From NCBI GenBank assembly GCA_023416585.1, contig JAEZHM010000094.1, positions 1-64,000 of the forward strand: DNA of 64,000 nucleotides, read 5' to 3'. The translations under genes were made by a program, and so were the position numbers. The notes under the pieces were generated by a model, which saw only the letters and a list, made by a program, of their open reading frames with translations, ran no database searches and was not told where the DNA came from. The DNA is from Bacillota bacterium (GTDB taxonomy: Bacteria > Bacillota > Clostridia > Christensenellales > Aristaeellaceae). This document shows positions 15,599 to 24,067 of the stretch, in pieces. The first letter of the stretch is position 1, and each line of letters starts with the position of its first letter.

Positions 15599-15988
15599 CT
15601 ACTTCTTTTTATTCGCTTTTTCTGCCGCCCATGCTTCATTTTCCGCCACACGGAATTTTACGATCTTTTGGATCAGATCAAGCGGCATTGGTTTTACGTA
15701 TGGAAATTGAATGGCTCCCTTGGATGTTTTGTATTCCGTTAACTCAGGCAGAAAACGCTCCACACCGCTGGCGCCCGGATACAATCCAAGGTGGCTTTTG
15801 TTGCCAGCGAAATGGACCAGATTTCCGTGAAGATAGAATGTGGGCATTTGCCAGCTTATTTTTTCCGAGGCTTGAGGCGCCGCTTCCCGAATTGCCTGCC
15901 TGACGGTTTGCATGACGCTTTGAATCTCAGGGGAGAATTGCGCGATATATTCATCGATATTTTTGGGCGCCGTCTGATTGTTTTCCAT
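15599..15988 (-). CDS. DUF1801 (YdhG-like) protein
   Basis: A 129-residue protein of the DUF1801 family, named from YdhG and the Fra frataxin-like iron chaperone group. It starts with NIDEYIAQFSPEIQSVMQTVRQAIREAAPQASEKISWQMP in the expected order; FHYHG-like strands (FYLHGNLVHFAGNKSHLGLYPG) and a GAIQFPYVKPMPLDLIQKIVKFR end follow. AAGGAGGATAGGT precedes the ATG. Its precise role is not established. Confidence 0.9.
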   Translation of the reverse strand: MENNQTAPKNIDEYIAQFSPEIQSVMQTVRQAIREAAPQASEKISWQMPTFYLHGNLVHFAGNKSHLGLYPGASGVERFLPELTEYKTSKGAIQFPYVKPMPLDLIQKIVKFRVAENEAWAAEKANKKK

Positions 15989-16155
15989 ACCTATCCTCCT
16001 TGAGCAATACTCATACTCTGGTAAGTAAATAAAAATCTTAACCTGATTGGAATCCTTGTCCTAATTTCAGTGTACCACGACTTCGTACAGGATTAACCGT
16101 ATTCTTCAAATATCTTTTCCCTGCCCATGTCTTTAGGAGCCACACTCTGAAGCAG

Positions 16156-16926
16156 TCAATCCTTAAACTTTTGCTTGAGCCGATAGTAGGTGGAATAGTT
16201 GTCAAAGCCCGCCTTATAGGCCGCTTCTGCGGCCGGCGTACCCATGGCGCGCAAGTGCTCGGCGTAGATGATCCGCTTATGCCGTACATAATCCATCACC
16301 GACCGGCCGGTAGTCTTTGTAAAAACACGGTTGATCTGGTTTTTACTCATGAAAAACTGCTGGGAAAGCATGTCCAGCGTGATTTTCTGCGAAAAACTTG
16401 TATTGATGTACTCAATGATTTTTTGGGGCAGCGTCATATCCACTGCCGATTCCTCCGGCGGTACAAACGCATTGTGGATATTCAGAATCTGAAACAGCAT
16501 AGCCACCAGCCGCGCATTGACTGCCGGTCCCGATAGCTCGTCGGGATAGGCATAGCAGGCCTGCAATGCGTTCAGCTCATAAAATATGGAATCTACATTT
16601 TCCAGGTAAATGGAAGATGAATGGAACGGCCGCATCAATTGCGTACGGATTTTATCCGGAACCAGGTCAGAATCAAAATGCAATGTAAAACGTTCATACT
16701 TTTCTGCCGTTTTCACGCGGCATTCGTGAAATGTTCCAGGCGCCATCAATATAACACTGTTGGGCTTGGGCTCAAACAGCACGCCGTTTACCAGATAATC
16801 CACCGAACCGCTGATAAAATAGTAGATTTCATAGATGGGGTGGCAATGAAGCTTGTATTTCACGGATACATCATACGATGCGCTATGAGTGGCGTTGAGA
16901 TGATCCAAAAAAAACTGCTGCATCAT
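16156..16926 (-). CDS. AraC family transcriptional regulator
   Basis: A regulator of about 256 residues. Two starts are possible: GTG at 16935 has GGAAGGG too close, and ATG at 16926 is better spaced. The N-terminal cupin (about 20-110, with YKLHCHPIYEIYYFISGSVDYLVNG) probably binds a sugar. The C-terminal two-HTH domain (about 160-256) has ITLDMLSQQFFMSKNQINRVFTKTTGRSVMDYV and the AAYKAGFDNYSTYYRLKQKF signature. It is divergent from the isomerase gene at 17068, with a pair of 21-bp-spaced repeats between them. It probably activates that operon and possibly the first importer. Confidence 0.9.
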   Translation of the reverse strand: MMQQFFLDHLNATHSASYDVSVKYKLHCHPIYEIYYFISGSVDYLVNGVLFEPKPNSVILMAPGTFHECRVKTAEKYERFTLHFDSDLVPDKIRTQLMRPFHSSSIYLENVDSIFYELNALQACYAYPDELSGPAVNARLVAMLFQILNIHNAFVPPEESAVDMTLPQKIIEYINTSFSQKITLDMLSQQFFMSKNQINRVFTKTTGRSVMDYVRHKRIIYAEHLRAMGTPAAEAAYKAGFDNYSTYYRLKQKFKD

Positions 16927-16980
16927 AAGCTTCACGACCCTTCCACCACGATGAATTTATTCTAACCCGGAATGGTGCGC

Positions 16981-17011
16981 AATGCAATATGAACAATGAA
17001 AAATGCAATGT
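16981..17011. promoter_or_regulatory. Candidate AraC-type operator: direct repeats 21 bp apart
   Basis: AATGCAATAT (16981) and AATGCAATGT (17002) are repeated in the same orientation exactly two helical turns apart. The second abuts a TTGGAC that could serve as the -35 of the isomerase operon. This is the classic geometry of an AraC-family activator site. The overlapping CAATGTACATTG at 17006-17017 is also a palindrome. Confidence 0.5.
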
Positions 17012-17067
17012 ACATTGGACGAAAAACATCGTAGACTTTCTATATTACATTAGTGGGAGAATAATAT

Positions 17068-17829
17068 ATGTTGCTTGGAGCGCAAAGTTACACAGTTAGG
17101 GCTTTCACCCAGACGGAGCGGGATTTTCGCATTGCAATGCAAAGGATTGCTGCCATAGGCTATACTTCCGTGCAGCTTTCCGCGATCGGGCCTATTGAAC
17201 CAAAGGTTATAAAAAGCATCTGTGATGAAAACGGCCTGGCAATCGTTTTGACGCATACCAATCCAGAAAGAATCCTTGCGGATGTGGATGCTGTGATCCG
17301 TGAGCATGATATACTCGGCTGTGAATATATCGGTATCGGCTCCATGCCGGATCGTTACCGCAACGAGGACTGGCTTATGCGCTTTGCGGAAGATTTCGCT
17401 GCACCGGCCCGAAAAATCCGGGAAGATGGCAAACTACTCATGTACCATAACCACAATTTTGAGTGGGAGCGTTTATCCAATGGGCATACATTGATGGATG
17501 TGTTGCTTAAGTCCATGCCTAAAGACATCATGGGTATCACACTGGATACCTATTGGGTGCAGGCGGCCGGAGCGGATGTTTGTGATTTTATTGAAAAGGT
17601 ATCTGACCGTATCCCCTGCGTGCATTTGAAAGACATGGCTGTGAAAGGGTTCGAGCAGAGGATGGCCGCGGTCGGCGAAGGCAACCTTGACTTTCCCAAA
17701 ATCCTTGCATTGATAAAAAGGCTTGGCAAAACGAAGCATCTGCTGGTGGAGCAGGACAACTGCTATGGCGACAGCCCCTTTGCGTGTCTCAAGCGCAGTT
17801 ATGATTATGTAAAAAAGCTGGGGTACTAA
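17068..17829 (+). CDS. Sugar phosphate isomerase/epimerase (xylose-isomerase-like TIM barrel)
   Basis: A 253-residue TIM-barrel protein of the AP-endonuclease-2/xylose isomerase-like family. The C-terminal metal-binding ends of the barrel strands are seen in KLLMYHNHNFEWER, DIMGITLDTYWV, RIPCVHLKDMA and HLLVEQDNC. These carry the His/Glu/Asp metal ligands of the family. It probably isomerises or epimerises a keto-sugar or inositol-like compound in the cytoplasm. It lies 3 bp upstream of the oxidoreductase gene, so the two form one operon that faces the AraC regulator. Substrate unknown. Confidence 0.85.
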   Translation: MLLGAQSYTVRAFTQTERDFRIAMQRIAAIGYTSVQLSAIGPIEPKVIKSICDENGLAIVLTHTNPERILADVDAVIREHDILGCEYIGIGSMPDRYRNEDWLMRFAEDFAAPARKIREDGKLLMYHNHNFEWERLSNGHTLMDVLLKSMPKDIMGITLDTYWVQAAGADVCDFIEKVSDRIPCVHLKDMAVKGFEQRMAAVGEGNLDFPKILALIKRLGKTKHLLVEQDNCYGDSPFACLKRSYDYVKKLGY

Positions 17830-17832
17830 ATT

Positions 17833-18996
17833 ATGAACAAACTCAAGCTTGGCATTATCGGCATCGGCAATATCGGTTCGTCCCACTGCGAGCGGATTCA
17901 AAATGGAGAAACACCTGAAATCACACTGTCGGCAATAGCAGACAGGAGCGAAGTGCGCAGGGATTGGGCAAAGGCAAATCTCCCTAAAGATACGGCTGTC
18001 TTTTCGGAAGGCATCGATCTGATTCAAAGCGGCTGTTGCGACGCGGTGGTCATCGCTGTGCCTCATTATCAGCATCCGGAGTTGTCCATAGCGGCTTTCC
18101 AGAACGGCTTGCATGTGCTATGTGAAAAACCCGCGGGTGTGTATACGCTTCAGGTTAGGGAAATGATTTTGGAGGCCGACAAGCATCCGCATTTGACCTT
18201 TGGCATGATGTTCAACCAGCGCACCAACTATCTGTACCGCAAAATGCATGAGCTTATACAGGGCGGTGAGATTGGTGCGCTCAAGCGTGTTTCCTGGCTT
18301 ATTACCGATTGGTACAGGACACAGTTTTATTATGATTCCGGAGCTTGGCGTGCCACCTGGGATGGCGAGGGCGGAGGCGTTTTGCTAAACCAGTGCCCCC
18401 ACCAGTTGGACCTTTTGCAATGGTTGTGCGGTTTGCCCGAAAAGGTGACGGCATTCATAAGTGAAGGCAAATGGCATGATATCGAAGTGGAAGACGACGT
18501 GACCGCATATTTGGAGTACCCAAACGGCGCAACAGGCGTGTTTGTAACAACCACCGCCGACGCCCCGGGTACAAACCGCCTGGAGATCACCGGGACCCGA
18601 GGCAAACTGGTTTGTGAAAACAACAGCCTGTCCTTTTTTCAATTGGATGTGGATGAGCGTGAATGGTGCGCTGCAGCCAAAGAAGGCTTTGCTAAGCCGC
18701 CCGTCAGGCAGGTTCCATTGGTAATGGATGGCGATAACCCGCAGCATGCAGGTATTTTGAATGCGTTCGCGTCTAATATTTTACACGGCACACCTCTTAT
18801 CGCCGATGGCCGGGAAGGCATTCATGGGCTTACGCTTTCCAATGCCATGCATCTGTCGGGGTGGCTGCATGAAACCGTTACCCTACCCTTGGATGAAGAG
18901 CTTTTTTTGCAGGAACTGAACAAGCGCCGCGCTTCCTCCCGTCATAAATCGGGCGAGAGCGTTTATGCTGACGTGAAAGGTACTTACGGCGTATGA
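17833..18996 (+). CDS. Gfo/Idh/MocA family oxidoreductase
   Basis: A 387-residue NAD(P)-dependent dehydrogenase. The Rossmann motif GIGNIG is at residues 10-15, and the signature LCEKPAG holds E98-K99-P100, the lysine being catalytic. The conserved H-x-x-D of the C-terminal domain is seen in NQCPHQLDLLQWL. It oxidises or epimerises a sugar or inositol; the substrate is unknown. It is tightly coupled with the isomerase gene (3 bp). A gap of about 250 bp with two hairpins separates it from the importer. Confidence 0.9.
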   Translation: MNKLKLGIIGIGNIGSSHCERIQNGETPEITLSAIADRSEVRRDWAKANLPKDTAVFSEGIDLIQSGCCDAVVIAVPHYQHPELSIAAFQNGLHVLCEKPAGVYTLQVREMILEADKHPHLTFGMMFNQRTNYLYRKMHELIQGGEIGALKRVSWLITDWYRTQFYYDSGAWRATWDGEGGGVLLNQCPHQLDLLQWLCGLPEKVTAFISEGKWHDIEVEDDVTAYLEYPNGATGVFVTTTADAPGTNRLEITGTRGKLVCENNSLSFFQLDVDEREWCAAAKEGFAKPPVRQVPLVMDGDNPQHAGILNAFASNILHGTPLIADGREGIHGLTLSNAMHLSGWLHETVTLPLDEELFLQELNKRRASSRHKSGESVYADVKGTYGV

Positions 18997-19026
18997 CAAG
19001 CGCCCATTAAGGTGCTGTCGATAAAG

Positions 19027-19130
19027 CCGCAAAACTCTACTTTTGCGGTATTGTGTTTGCTATTGTCAAATTTCCAAAATGGGTGGTGAAGACTCCGCTC
19101 TGATTGGGATAAAAGGATCGTTTTTTATCC
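19027..19130 (+). other. Leader with two hairpins before the first binding-protein gene
   Basis: A perfect 8-bp stem (19027-19034 with 19041-19048) is weakly followed by T-rich sequence. A second stem (19107-19114 with 19123-19130, ending in a T run) lies further on. These may end the isomerase/oxidoreductase transcript, with the importer having its own promoter. I could not define a clear promoter here. Confidence 0.35.
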
Positions 19131-19243
19131 TTTACTGAAGAAACGTCCCCACAGAAAGGAGGAGCATTCCATTTTCGGGGCATCGGATGTAAAGGAAACT
19201 CAATGATGGACTGAAAAATATGAAGATAAGGAGTTTAAACAAA

Positions 19244-20824
19244 ATGAAAAAAGTACTTTGCCTGCTTCTCTCTCTGGCAATGCTCATTCCCCTTTCCACC
19301 GCTTTCGCGGAAAGCTTTGCTTACCCGATGGATGGCAGCGTCACCCTGACCTGGTTTGCCTCCGAAGGTTTTGGCGGAATTAACGACGCGTATGCCAGCC
19401 CCGATGAATCACCCTTCCACAAGGGTCTGAGCGAAATGACCGGCGTCAACATCGAATGGTCGGTTCCCACCGCCGGCACCAATGCGGGAGAAGCATTGAA
19501 TCTGGTGCTGGCCGGCACAACTCTGCCGGATATCATTTTCGGCCAACTGATGACCGACGCTGCCCGCCATATTGAGGAGGGCACGATTCTCGATCTGACG
19601 CCCTACATGGAGAAGTGGGCGCCCAACTATTACGCGTTCCTCAAGAGCAACCCGGCCTACGACAAGGCGATGAAGACAGACGATGGCAAATATTACGGTT
19701 TTGGCTTCTTCCGTGAGGCGGGCGGCTGGAACGACACGTATGAAGGCCCGGTCATCCGTCAGGATTGGCTGGACGAATGCGGCCTTCAAGCACCCAAAAC
19801 CATTTCGGACTGGGACAACGTTCTCAAGGTTTTCCATGACAAGTACGGCGCAACCTTCTCCTTTGCCTGGGATCCCCGCTTCCGTGACAGCGGTATTGCC
19901 GGCGCTTTCGGCGCACATGGCATGGCGGGCCAGGCTGGCAGCGGCTACCGCTACTATGTCGATGACAATGGCAAGGTGCAGTTCGACATGGCGCAGGAGA
20001 GCTGGCTGAATTACATGCTTAAGCTCAATGAGTGGTGGGCGGCTGGCCTGATCGACCAGGACGTGTTCGCCAATAAGGATACCGAGGCCAAGACCAAGGC
20101 GTTAAATGGCGTTATGGGTATTTCCTATACCTCCATGGGTCAGCTGTCCAACTGGCGCAAGGAAGCCGCACAGGCCGGTAACGGCGCCAACTGGGTGGGC
20201 CTTCAGTACCCCACTGCGGATGATGGCTCCATCAGCATGGTATTTGGCGGCTCGGGAATCGGCACGGTCGTGTCCGTTATCTCCGGCGACTGTCCGGAGG
20301 ATAAGATTGAAACTGCCATGCGCGTGCTGGACTACGCCTATTCGCCCGAGGGCAACCTTTACTGGAATTTTGGTAAGCAGGGCGTTTCCTGGGACTATGA
20401 CAAAGATGGGCAGCCCGCTTACCTCCCCTTGGTCACCGAAGACCCGGACGGGCTTAACGATGCTATTTCCAAGTACGGCGGCTCTACCTGGAGCGGCAGC
20501 TGCATACAGGCTACAAAGCTGCTTTACATGAAGAACACCCCCGAATCCATTGCCGCCAACGACCTGTGGTACTATGCCAACCAGGCGATCGCCGGCAAGG
20601 GCAAGATGCCCTCTGGCGTGACCCTGACCGCGGAAGAAAGCGACGAGCTGACCAACATCGAAGCCTCCCTGGGCACCTATGTACCGGAAATGTCTGCCAA
20701 GTTCATCACCGGCGAAGCCACAAAGGCTGACTGGGAGAACCATCTGAAGAAATTGAACGATATGGGCCTTGCTCGCGCGCTGGAGATCCGCCAGGCGGCG
20801 TATGACCGCTTCATGGCCCGCTAA
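19244..20824 (+). CDS. Sugar ABC transporter substrate-binding protein, no lipobox
   Basis: A 526-residue extracellular solute-binding protein of the LipO/SBP family used with LplB/YtcP permeases. The start at 19244 is set by AAGGAG 10 bases upstream. Residues 1-22 form a signal peptide ending in AFA, with cleavage before ES. There is no cysteine near the cleavage site, so lipidation is not predicted. The mature protein has the expected two-lobe SBP pattern (LTWFASEGFGG, TLPDIIFGQLMTDAARHIEEGTI within the first lobe). It should capture an oligosaccharide outside the cell. A strong hairpin after the stop separates it from the permease genes, which often reduces downstream expression. Confidence 0.85.
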   Translation: MKKVLCLLLSLAMLIPLSTAFAESFAYPMDGSVTLTWFASEGFGGINDAYASPDESPFHKGLSEMTGVNIEWSVPTAGTNAGEALNLVLAGTTLPDIIFGQLMTDAARHIEEGTILDLTPYMEKWAPNYYAFLKSNPAYDKAMKTDDGKYYGFGFFREAGGWNDTYEGPVIRQDWLDECGLQAPKTISDWDNVLKVFHDKYGATFSFAWDPRFRDSGIAGAFGAHGMAGQAGSGYRYYVDDNGKVQFDMAQESWLNYMLKLNEWWAAGLIDQDVFANKDTEAKTKALNGVMGISYTSMGQLSNWRKEAAQAGNGANWVGLQYPTADDGSISMVFGGSGIGTVVSVISGDCPEDKIETAMRVLDYAYSPEGNLYWNFGKQGVSWDYDKDGQPAYLPLVTEDPDGLNDAISKYGGSTWSGSCIQATKLLYMKNTPESIAANDLWYYANQAIAGKGKMPSGVTLTAEESDELTNIEASLGTYVPEMSAKFITGEATKADWENHLKKLNDMGLARALEIRQAAYDRFMAR

Positions 20825-20864
20825 CCTGGAAGGCGGAATCCCGACAGCCCGTTGCAAAAGGACG

Positions 20865-20891
20865 GGGATCGCCTCTTCCTGAGGCGATCCC
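20865..20891 (+). terminator. Intercistronic hairpin between binding protein and permease
   Basis: A perfect 11-bp stem (20865-20875 with 20881-20891) is closed by a 5-base loop and followed by TCATTTTG. It probably acts as a partial terminator or RNA stabiliser so that the binding protein is made in excess. Confidence 0.7.
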
Positions 20892-20926
20892 TCATTTTGA
20901 TACTGTAAACGGAAGGAACGGTGTTT

Positions 20927-21880
20927 ATGACGAAAGCTCCTGCGGTCGCAGTATACCCGGCGCATAAGCGCGGGTTTTTGCATAGGCTCGCCAGGGATTT
21001 CAAGCTGAACAAGTACAAGTATCTGTTGATCATACCGGTGCTTATCATATTGGCACTCTTCGCTTACAAGCCGATGTATGGCTTGGTCATCGCGTTCAAA
21101 AACTTCCGGCCCAGGCTGGGGATCGCAGGCAGCAAATGGGTCGGTTTGCAAAATTTCGATAATTTCTTTGGGGATGTGTATTTCGGGCGCCTATTGCGTA
21201 ACACGCTTTCCATCAGTCTTCTCAATATTCTGTTTGGCTTTCCGCTGCCGATCATGCTGGCGCTTTTACTCAATGAGGTGCGCCACAACGGCTTTAAGCG
21301 TACGGTGCAGACTATTACTTATATGCCGTACTTTGTGTCCATGGTCGTCAGTTGTGCACTGGTTCGCGTGTACTGTCAAAATAACGGAATCTTTGCCGAC
21401 CTACTTGTATCATTCGGCGCCACACGGCAAAACCTGCTTACCGATCCGCTATATTTTTACCCGATCTACATCATTTCCGATCTGTGGCAATTTGTTGGAT
21501 GGAATTCCATTATCTATCTGGCCGCACTATCGGGCATCGATCAGGAGCAGTATGAAGCTGCGCGTATTGACGGCGCGGGACGCTTCAAGCAGATGATGAA
21601 CATCACCCTGCCCGGCTTGATGCCGACGATCACAGTGCTGTTTATCCTGCGCATGGGCGGCGTACTCAACGTAGGATTTGAAAAGGTCCTGCTCTTATAT
21701 TCTGAGGCGACCTATGAAGTAGCGGATGTCATCTCCACATACGTTTACCGGCGCGGCATCATGCAGGCGGATTACAGCTACGCTACCGCCGTGGGCTTGT
21801 TCAATTCTGTTGTCAATGTAGCCTTTTTGATAGCAGCCAATATGATCATCAAGAAGCATAGCGATTCCGCGCTGTTTTAA
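20927..21880 (+). CDS. Sugar ABC transporter permease, LplB type
   Basis: A 317-residue permease with six predicted membrane helices. The start at 20927 has GGAAGG 10 bases upstream; a GTG at 20921 is possible. The coupling helix carries the EAA-like motif YEAARIDGAGRFKQMMNITLPGL, where the ATPase docks. Signature pieces such as YKYLLIIPVLIILALFAYKP and GLVIAFKNF place it in the LplB branch. It forms a heterodimer with the product of the next gene (12 bp away). No ATPase gene is nearby, so a shared MsmX/UgpC-type ATPase is expected elsewhere. Confidence 0.9.
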   Translation: MTKAPAVAVYPAHKRGFLHRLARDFKLNKYKYLLIIPVLIILALFAYKPMYGLVIAFKNFRPRLGIAGSKWVGLQNFDNFFGDVYFGRLLRNTLSISLLNILFGFPLPIMLALLLNEVRHNGFKRTVQTITYMPYFVSMVVSCALVRVYCQNNGIFADLLVSFGATRQNLLTDPLYFYPIYIISDLWQFVGWNSIIYLAALSGIDQEQYEAARIDGAGRFKQMMNITLPGLMPTITVLFILRMGGVLNVGFEKVLLLYSEATYEVADVISTYVYRRGIMQADYSYATAVGLFNSVVNVAFLIAANMIIKKHSDSALF

Positions 21881-21892
21881 GGAGGGGAGAAC

Positions 21893-22792
21893 ATGGCAAG
21901 ATACAAAAATGCGCTTCATTACGACACAATAGGTGAAATGATATTCCGTTTCTTCAACGCTATGTTCCTCATCCTGCTTTGCCTTGTCACGGCATATCCG
22001 GTTTATTACGTGTTCTGTGCCTCTTTCAGTGAGAATGTCAAACTTCTGCAGCATCCCGGCTTTATGCTCCATCCGCTGGGCTGGAACACTTCCGCCTACC
22101 GCTTGGCTTTCACGCATCCTCTTTTGGCCAGCGGTTACAGGAATATCCTTTTCATTATGGCCGTAGCATTGCCCCTAAACATTTTACTGACGCTGTTTTG
22201 CGGGTATTTTCTGGCCGGCCGGAACATCATGTTCAAAAAGCCAATCATGGCGGTTATTATGTTCACGATGTTTTTTAACGGCGGCATGGTTCCGAATTTC
22301 TTGAACATTCAATCCCTGGGGCTGTACAATACACTTTGGGCTTTGATCTTGCCTGGCGCCATCAGCATATACAACTCCATCATCTGTAAAACCGCTATCG
22401 AAGCTGTTCCCGACAGTCTGTCGGAATCAGCATACATCGACGGCGCAAACGACATTACGGTGCTTTTTCGAATCGTATTGCCGCTGATAATGCCAACCAT
22501 CGCCGTGCTGCTTTTGTATTATGGTGTCGCGCATTGGAACAGCTGGTTTTCCGCCTCCATCTATATCAAGGATAATAAAAACCTGCCAATACAAAACATA
22601 CTGCGCAGTGTGCTGATCGCCAATTCCAACATCCTAAACGCCGCCGTATCCGAGGAAGACCGGATCAACGAGTTCGCGGAAACCATCAAATATGCCGCGA
22701 TCGTCATTTCCACAGTGCCCGTTTTGCTGATCTATCCTTTCGTACAGAAGTACTTCGTCAAGGGTGTCATGATCGGTGCTGTCAAAGGCTGA
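21893..22792 (+). CDS. Sugar ABC transporter permease, YtcP/MalG type
   Basis: A 299-residue permease with six predicted helices. The EAA-like loop is SESAYIDGANDITVLFRIVLPLI, and the C-terminal YPFVQKYFVKGVMIGAVKG end is typical of YtcP/LplC proteins. A GGAGGGGAG site lies upstream of the ATG. It completes the first importer. It converges with the LacI gene 49 bp downstream. Confidence 0.9.
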   Translation: MARYKNALHYDTIGEMIFRFFNAMFLILLCLVTAYPVYYVFCASFSENVKLLQHPGFMLHPLGWNTSAYRLAFTHPLLASGYRNILFIMAVALPLNILLTLFCGYFLAGRNIMFKKPIMAVIMFTMFFNGGMVPNFLNIQSLGLYNTLWALILPGAISIYNSIICKTAIEAVPDSLSESAYIDGANDITVLFRIVLPLIMPTIAVLLLYYGVAHWNSWFSASIYIKDNKNLPIQNILRSVLIANSNILNAAVSEEDRINEFAETIKYAAIVISTVPVLLIYPFVQKYFVKGVMIGAVKG

Positions 22793-22841
22793 CGGTTCCC
22801 AGCATACATATGGAGAGGCTTTATACAGCATCTCCCGTTTA

Positions 22842-23843
22842 TTATGTGCAGCTCTCCCGCACGATAAGATCCGGCTCGAAGACCACCGATTGCGGCGCGG
22901 CATCAGGGGTTGTCAGCGAGCGAACCAGCAGCTTTATGCCCATCTGCCCCATCTCGTACAGCGGCTGACGCATGGTGGTCAGCCCGGGAAAAAGCATGTC
23001 CCTGGAATCAGGCGCTTCGTCGTCAAAACCGATCACCGCAACATCCAAGGGCACGCGCAGCCCGCCGGTAAGCAGTGCGCGCATCACGCCGTAGGCGGTC
23101 TTATCCGCACCCACGAAACAGGCATCGGGCATGCGCCCCTTTTGCATCAGTTCGTTCATCCGCTGGCAGGCGAGCGGCTCTTCAAAATCGGCATAGATTA
23201 CGGTGTCATCCTCTATGGGAAGCCCCGCGTCGTGCATAGCATCCAGAAAGCCTGTGAGGCGCTCCCGGGAGACGTTGTAGTTCATGTCGCCCGTAAAATG
23301 GCAGATGCGCTTGTACCCGCGCTGGATTAGATGCATGGTCGCCCGGTAGGCCCCGCCTGTGTTGTTCACAAGCACGCGGTTGAAGCTTGCGCCCGGCACA
23401 TCTCCCTCGATCAATACAAAATGAGGCGCGCGCTTTAATATATGGTGGAGGAGCGGCGTGTCTTCCAGCCGGCTGCCAAAGGCGACGATACCATCCGCCC
23501 GCCCTGCCATGAAGTAATCCACATAGCGGTATTTCACATCCACCCGGCTGTTGCCGCTGCAAAACACCACATCGTAGCCCATCTCTTCGCCCATGTCCTG
23601 TAAGCCCCGTATCATATCAAAGAAGAATTTTTCGCACAGATCATCCATCACCACGCCAATGATCTTTGTAGATTGTTTGACCAGCGAACGCGCCAAGGCG
23701 TTAGGCACATAGCGGGCCTCCGCAATGGCTTCAAGGATCTTGCGGCGGTTCTCGGGGCTGACGCCGGGTTTGTCGTTCAACACGCGCGACACCAGCGCGC
23801 TGGAAACGCCCGCCTTTTTGGCGATCTCGTGAATGGTGGCCAT
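22842..23843 (-). CDS. LacI family transcriptional repressor
   Basis: A 333-residue regulator. The N-terminal HTH (residues 3-22, TIHEIAKKAGVSSALVSRVL) and hinge helix (YVPNALARSLVKQSTKIIGV) are canonical. A periplasmic-binding-like sugar domain follows. It is divergent from the second importer operon. Two near-identical 16-bp palindromes lie in the intergenic region, one near its own start and one just past the importer promoter. This indicates repression of both itself and the importer. The inducer is probably the imported sugar or a product of it. Confidence 0.95.
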   Translation of the reverse strand: MATIHEIAKKAGVSSALVSRVLNDKPGVSPENRRKILEAIAEARYVPNALARSLVKQSTKIIGVVMDDLCEKFFFDMIRGLQDMGEEMGYDVVFCSGNSRVDVKYRYVDYFMAGRADGIVAFGSRLEDTPLLHHILKRAPHFVLIEGDVPGASFNRVLVNNTGGAYRATMHLIQRGYKRICHFTGDMNYNVSRERLTGFLDAMHDAGLPIEDDTVIYADFEEPLACQRMNELMQKGRMPDACFVGADKTAYGVMRALLTGGLRVPLDVAVIGFDDEAPDSRDMLFPGLTTMRQPLYEMGQMGIKLLVRSLTTPDAAPQSVVFEPDLIVRESCT

Positions 23844-23907
23844 AGCGTGTCCCCTATCATATCTGTCATTTTATATCATATATCAGCATATCATATTGCC
23901 CATGCAG

Positions 23908-23923
23908 TGTCAAACGATTTACA
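23908..23923. promoter_or_regulatory. LacI operator, proximal to the repressor gene
   Basis: TGTCAAACGATTTACA differs at one position from the reverse complement of the site at 23998-24013. Central CG and inverted arms fit a LacI-family operator. Confidence 0.75.
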
Positions 23924-23958
23924 TTTCAAAGACCTATAAAACTTCAGACAATATGGGG

Positions 23959-23987
23959 TTGACAAAAAACAATCCTTGCGATATTCT
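23959..23987 (+). promoter_or_regulatory. Promoter of the second importer operon
   Basis: TTGACA (23959-23964), a 17-base spacer and TATTCT (23982-23987) match a strong sigma-A promoter. Predicted start is near 23994, immediately before the second operator. Confidence 0.8.
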
Positions 23988-23997
23988 AAGCTTACAA

Positions 23998-24013
23998 TGT
24001 AAATCGATTGACA
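23998..24013. promoter_or_regulatory. LacI operator, overlapping the start of transcription
   Basis: TGTAAATCGATTGACA is a palindrome with one mismatch, lying at about +4 to +20 of the importer promoter. Its centre is exactly 90 bp from the other operator, so looping between the two is possible. Confidence 0.8.
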
Positions 24014-24067
24014 TCCGAATAGCTTCTATAAGCAATATCACGACGCGTATGGGAAGGAGACTCGGCG

